From the NCBI RefSeq assembly GCF_025947065.1, contig NZ_CP109994.1, forward strand, positions 4,154,001-4,218,000: 64,000 nt of DNA. The letters run 5' to 3'. The translations under genes were made by a program, and so were the position numbers. Under the pieces are notes generated by a model, which was not told the DNA's origin, ran no database searches, and saw only the letters and a program-made list of their open reading frames with translations. This DNA comes from Flavobacterium sp. N1736. Lineage in GTDB: Bacteria; Bacteroidota; Bacteroidia; Flavobacteriales; Flavobacteriaceae. Numbering within the stretch: position 1 is the stretch's first letter; each line of letters begins with the position of its first letter. Positions 60,719 to 64,000 of the stretch are shown piece by piece.

Positions 60719-61543
60719 TTAAGTTGTTGCCGGAATAAGTGTTTTTAGAAGATTATTAGTTAGTTTTCCGGTATTGTACAAATATTCTTTTGGAGAAATT
60801 CCCGTATGTTTTCTAAATTCTTTTATAAGATGTGATTGATCTGAAAATCCGGCATCGTAACAAATCGTGGTTAAATTGGTATCAACATCTTTGTCTTTTA
60901 ATAGTTTTAGAAAATGATGTAGCCTTACAACGTTGGCAAATTTTTTCGGGTTTAACCCAATAGATTCTTTAAATTTTCTTTCAAGATGCCTTTCGGTATA
61001 ACCGGTATATTTAACCAATTGTGCGACAGAAAAATGTCCTTTATTTGACATTATGAAATCTATCGAACTGTTGATAATCAATTGGTTTGATGGCGTTTTT
61101 TCAGCAATTAAATTCCTGAAGAAATGGTTTAAAAGCTCCATCTTCCCCTCATTATTTTGTTCGGACAATTTTTCTTCAAATGCCAAACCATTTTGACCAA
61201 ATATAGCATCAATAGGAATGATAGAATCCTTAAATTCATTAGCAGGAATTCCTAATAACTGATATATTCCATTCGGATGAAAAACGACAATTATTAAAGA
61301 AATTTCACTTTCATAATAAATATCTCTAAAACTATCAAGCTGCCCGTATAAAAAGGAATTGGGAAGATAATTTTTTGCTTTATTGTTATTAATTTCAGCA
61401 ATAAGTTTACTTTTTAAAGAAAATACAATACCGGTATTACCATCAGAAAACAAGCGAAGTTTTTGAATAGCTGTTTCCTTATTATCCAGAAACAGATAAT
61501 GTTTGATATAAGGCGATAATTCTTTTGAAGGTGAAACTTGCAT
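60719..61543 (-). CDS. AraC-family transcriptional regulator
   Basis: 274 residues. An N-terminal sensor domain (about 1-150) precedes two helix-turn-helix units of the AraC class (about 165-265, HFSVAQLVKYTGYTERHLERKFKESIGLNPKKFANVVRLHHFLKLL and ...CYDAGFSDQSHLIKEFRKHTGISPKEY). It starts 15 nt after the SGNH lipoprotein gene and should be cotranscribed with it. Effector unknown. Confidence 0.9.
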   Translation of the reverse strand: MQVSPSKELSPYIKHYLFLDNKETAIQKLRLFSDGNTGIVFSLKSKLIAEINNNKAKNYLPNSFLYGQLDSFRDIYYESEISLIIVVFHPNGIYQLLGIPANEFKDSIIPIDAIFGQNGLAFEEKLSEQNNEGKMELLNHFFRNLIAEKTPSNQLIINSSIDFIMSNKGHFSVAQLVKYTGYTERHLERKFKESIGLNPKKFANVVRLHHFLKLLKDKDVDTNLTTICYDAGFSDQSHLIKEFRKHTGISPKEYLYNTGKLTNNLLKTLIPATT

Positions 61544-61557
61544 GATTTAATGGTTGA

Positions 61558-62295
61558 TTAATCCTGTAAAGCCACTTTTACCTGAGGTAAAATACGTTCG
61601 ACAAATAAACCATAAGCTTCGTTTGAAGGATGTAAACCATCGCCTGCAACTAAAGACGGAGATTGTATGCCTCTTTTTGTGATGTCTGTTATAGAAACGA
61701 AAACTACGCCGTTTGTTTTGCAATAATTTTCGGCAAAAGCATTGTATTGTGCAATTTCAGTCGAAATTTTTGTTGTTCCGCCAAATATAGTTCCAAAAGG
61801 AGTAAAAGCATAATCAGGAATTGAAAGTACAATTACATTTTTTTTATCGCCTTTTGCCAAAGCAATTGCCTTAGTAACTAACTCAGGAAATTCTTGTTCA
61901 TAAATAGAAAAACTTCTGCCTTGATATTGATTATTTACTCCAATTAATAAAGTAACCAAATCATAATCTGAGCTTGGATTTTCGTCATTTATTGCCGAAA
62001 TCAAATTGGTAGTTGTCCATCCTGTTTTTGCAATTATCTTTAATGAAAAGCTTGTTTGCGGATAAATTGCTCTTAAACTCGAACTAAGCTGTTCCGGAAA
62101 ACGACAGGTTTCGCAAACGCTTTGACCAATGGTGTAACTATCGCCCAATGCTAAATATTTGATTTTAGGCGCAATAGTTATTGATGTTGGAGGTTGAGAA
62201 GGCGCAGAATTATCTGATGTTGTTTCATCAGAACTGCAGCTTAAAAGAAAAATTGAAATTATAACGGTAACTATTTGCTTGAATTGTGGCTTCAT
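61558..62295 (-). CDS. SGNH/GDSL hydrolase, lipoprotein
   Basis: 245 residues. Lipoprotein signal with lipobox FLLSC (Cys20). The SGNH catalytic serine is Ser53 in LALGDSYTIG; the Gly block is IIAKTGWTT, the Asn block LLIGVNNQYQG, and the Asp-x-x-His block is Asp219-His222 in GDGLHPS. Likely an esterase or deacetylase at the inner face of the outer membrane. Followed 15 nt later by an AraC regulator. Substrate unknown. Confidence 0.9.
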   Translation of the reverse strand: MKPQFKQIVTVIISIFLLSCSSDETTSDNSAPSQPPTSITIAPKIKYLALGDSYTIGQSVCETCRFPEQLSSSLRAIYPQTSFSLKIIAKTGWTTTNLISAINDENPSSDYDLVTLLIGVNNQYQGRSFSIYEQEFPELVTKAIALAKGDKKNVIVLSIPDYAFTPFGTIFGGTTKISTEIAQYNAFAENYCKTNGVVFVSITDITKRGIQSPSLVAGDGLHPSNEAYGLFVERILPQVKVALQD

Positions 62296-62358
62296 AATTT
62301 GTATAAATTAGAGGATTCATTCTAAACAAATAGTTACGTTAAATATGTTGTTTTGGTT

Positions 62359-63141
62359 TTATGCCATTTCTGTTTTCAACAGAATCTGTTCTTCAATAGC
62401 ATTCCAAAGGCCTATTCGTTTTTCGAGAGCAAGAATCGAAACTTCTTCAACTTCTTTCCATTTTTGAGCGTCTTCTTCACATAAGTCAGAAATCATTCGC
62501 ATCGCCATTGGTCCGTGTTCATCAGCATCAAGTTCAATATGTCTTTCAAAATAGTAAAGCAATTTGCTTAAATCAGTTTCAGGAAGATTTTTTTGAAAGT
62601 TTTTCAGGATTTCGGTAAACATACTCGGAATTAAATCTTCTCTTCCAAAGGTAAAAGCAGCAGCAATTTCATGCGGTTTTCCTTGTTCGATAACTCTAAA
62701 AGTAAAATCCAGAAAAGCCTTTACATCAGCATGCAATGGACTTTGTTTAATGGCAACAAAAATATTATGCAGCGAATGTACTTCAGATAAAAAATTATTG
62801 ATTCCGTTTGTATCAGCACCGCAATCTACCATTGCTTCAAGATACATTTCGTAATGACTTTGTCTTCTTCCGTCGATTGATAAATCAGTTTCTTCGGCAA
62901 GAACAATTTCGTTAATTAAATATCTGGTTTCAGGGTTTTTTGTAGCAAACCAAGGCGTTGTTGTACAGGTAAGTTTGGTTTGCAGGGCTTTCAATAGTGA
63001 CATAAAATCCCAAACGGCAAAAACGTGAGTTTCAAGAAAACTATGCAAATCGTCAATGCTTTGAATCTTATTGTATAAAGAATGTTGTAATAATTGATCT
63101 TTTTGAGGTTGAATGCTATTGTGTATAGTTTCAATATTCAT
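62359..63141 (-). CDS. DUF3050 heme-oxygenase-like fold protein
   Basis: 260 residues, all-helical, matching the DUF3050 pattern (HSFLETHVFAVWDFMSLLKALQTKLTCTTTPW, then NEIVLAEETD, later FERHIELDADEHGPMA). The fold belongs to the heme-oxygenase-like superfamily. Candidate metal ligands are clustered: Glu84 and His96 on one helix pair, Glu168, and His201-Asp205-His209 in the last block. No experimental role is known to me. The start is ATG 63141 (MNIETIHNSI); an upstream in-frame TTG at 63159 is rejected. Monocistronic. Confidence 0.8.
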   Translation of the reverse strand: MNIETIHNSIQPQKDQLLQHSLYNKIQSIDDLHSFLETHVFAVWDFMSLLKALQTKLTCTTTPWFATKNPETRYLINEIVLAEETDLSIDGRRQSHYEMYLEAMVDCGADTNGINNFLSEVHSLHNIFVAIKQSPLHADVKAFLDFTFRVIEQGKPHEIAAAFTFGREDLIPSMFTEILKNFQKNLPETDLSKLLYYFERHIELDADEHGPMAMRMISDLCEEDAQKWKEVEEVSILALEKRIGLWNAIEEQILLKTEMA

Positions 63142-63163
63142 TTGTGGAATTTTTTGCAAAGAT

Positions 63164-63192
63164 AAAAAGCTTCTTCGTAAGAAGAAGCTTTT
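63164..63192 (-). terminator. Terminator after the acyl-CoA dehydrogenase gene
   Basis: A 12-bp stem (AAAAGCTTCTTC with its complement, 63165-63176 and 63181-63192) with a GTAA loop, about 36 nt after the stop codon, followed by A-rich sequence that reads as T on the minus strand. Confidence 0.8.
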
Positions 63193-63227
63193 CGCATTGT
63201 TTTTGTATATATTTTAATAATTTTATA

Positions 63228-64000
63228 CTATTTAAATGCCGAAATTCCAGTTACATCCATTCCTGTAATCAATAAATGAATGTCGTGAGTTCCTTCATAA
63301 GTAATCACACTTTCCAGGTTCATCATATGGCGCATGATCGAATATTCGCCTGTAATCCCCATTCCGCCCAACATTTGTCTGGCTTCACGTGCAATATGAA
63401 TTGCCATATCGACATTATTACGTTTTGCCATTGAGATTTGAGAAGTGGTTGCTTTTCCTTCGTTTCTTAAAACGCCTAAACGCCAGGTTAATAATTGCGC
63501 TTTTGTGATTTCGGTAATCATTTCTGCAAGTTTTTTCTGTTGTAGCTGCGTTCCTCCAATTGGTTTTCCAAACTGAATTCTTTCTTTAGCATAACGTAAA
63601 GCTGTATCGTAACAATCCATTGCTGCTCCAATTGCTCCCCAGGCAATTCCGTATCTGGCAGAATCTAAGCAGCCAAGCGGTGCTCCCAATCCTGATTTAT
63701 TTGGTAAAAGATTTTCTTTTGGAACTTTTACGTTATCAAAAATTAATTCGCCGGTTGATGATGCACGAAGCGACCATTTATTATGAGTTTCAGGAGTTGT
63801 AAAACCTTCCATTCCGCGTTCTACAATTAAACCGTGAATTCTTCCTTCTTCATTTTTTGCCCAAACTACAGCAATATCTGCAAATGGCGCATTCGAAATC
63901 CACATTTTGGCACCATTTAAAAGGTAATGATCTCCCATATCTTTAAAATTGGTAATCATACTTCCTGGATCTGAGCCATGATCCGGTTCTGTTAAACCAA
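63228..64000 (-). CDS. Glutaryl-CoA dehydrogenase-like acyl-CoA dehydrogenase, 3' part
   Basis: The coding region runs off the right end of the window, so the N-terminus is missing. The visible 257 residues begin inside GLTEPDHGSDPGS and contain the FAD and substrate-binding core (GAKMWISNAPFADIAVVWAK, KWSLRASSTGELIFDNVKVP) and the C-terminal helical domain with the catalytic-base region ITYEGTHDIHLLI. The YEGTHDIH context matches glutaryl-CoA dehydrogenases, which oxidise and decarboxylate glutaryl-CoA to crotonyl-CoA in lysine breakdown. The start at the internal methionine near 63959 is not real. Confidence 0.88.
   Translation of the reverse strand, partial: GLTEPDHGSDPGSMITNFKDMGDHYLLNGAKMWISNAPFADIAVVWAKNEEGRIHGLIVERGMEGFTTPETHNKWSLRASSTGELIFDNVKVPKENLLPNKSGLGAPLGCLDSARYGIAWGAIGAAMDCYDTALRYAKERIQFGKPIGGTQLQQKKLAEMITEITKAQLLTWRLGVLRNEGKATTSQISMAKRNNVDMAIHIAREARQMLGGMGITGEYSIMRHMMNLESVITYEGTHDIHLLITGMDVTGISAFK

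Noticed and set aside
63941..63959. Internal methionine as the start of the acyl-CoA dehydrogenase
   Set aside because: The frame stays open to the window edge with conserved GLTEPDHGSDPGS upstream, so the gene is simply cut by the window.

Overview
The window is chromosomal DNA from an AT-rich member of the Bacteroidota, most probably Flavobacterium or a close relative. The signs are promoters of the TTG-N(17-23)-TAnnTTTG type, no Shine-Dalgarno dependence, several TonB-dependent receptors with an N-terminal carboxypeptidase-regulatory-like domain, SprB-repeat proteins with type IX secretion (T9SS) sorting domains, a T9SS-style cell envelope, and short intergenic palindromes typical of flavobacterial genomes. 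No rRNA, insertion sequence, prophage or CRISPR array is visible. One tRNA (Ser-GGA) is present.

Layout. 0.2-4.2 kb: cold-shock protein, aspartyl-tRNA synthetase, a TlpA-like thioredoxin and a MORN-repeat exported protein. 4.2-12.8 kb (minus): an iron-siderophore region with two paralogous TonB receptors that share a duplicated promoter leader, then DUF3325, DUF3649 and two PepSY transmembrane proteins. 12.9-17.1 kb (minus): odhB and odhA of the 2-oxoglutarate dehydrogenase complex, with a small outer-membrane protein diverging from odhA. 18.5-25.6 kb: a LacI regulator diverging from a TonB receptor, an MFS transporter and a GH37 trehalase, read as a trehalose-uptake locus without SusD. 25.8-26.8 kb: polyprenyl synthetase. 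27-34 kb: YceI protein, TetR regulator and a TolC/adaptor/RND efflux operon, with three matching inverted repeats at the two promoters.

34-51.5 kb is the accessory-looking region. On the minus strand lie a PKD-domain protein with a probable beta-barrel, a TPR-CHAT protease-like protein, a retropepsin-like protease whose gene overlaps it, and two giant SprB-repeat T9SS substrates. A lipoprotein and a small membrane protein lie upstream, and a sigma factor with a TPR-carrying anti-sigma-like protein diverges from them. I propose that this is a dedicated surface system combining regulation, proteolysis and adhesin-like display; that linkage is inference from gene order.

51.5-64 kb: overlapping micro-ORFs with a structured upstream segment, an S41 peptidase bracketed by two copies of a perfect palindrome, TatD nuclease, an acyltransferase and asparaginase operon, an MFS/LysR divergent pair, tRNA-Ser, a nitrilase-family amidase, AraC regulator, SGNH lipoprotein, a DUF3050 protein and the 3' part of a glutaryl-CoA dehydrogenase-like gene that runs off the window.
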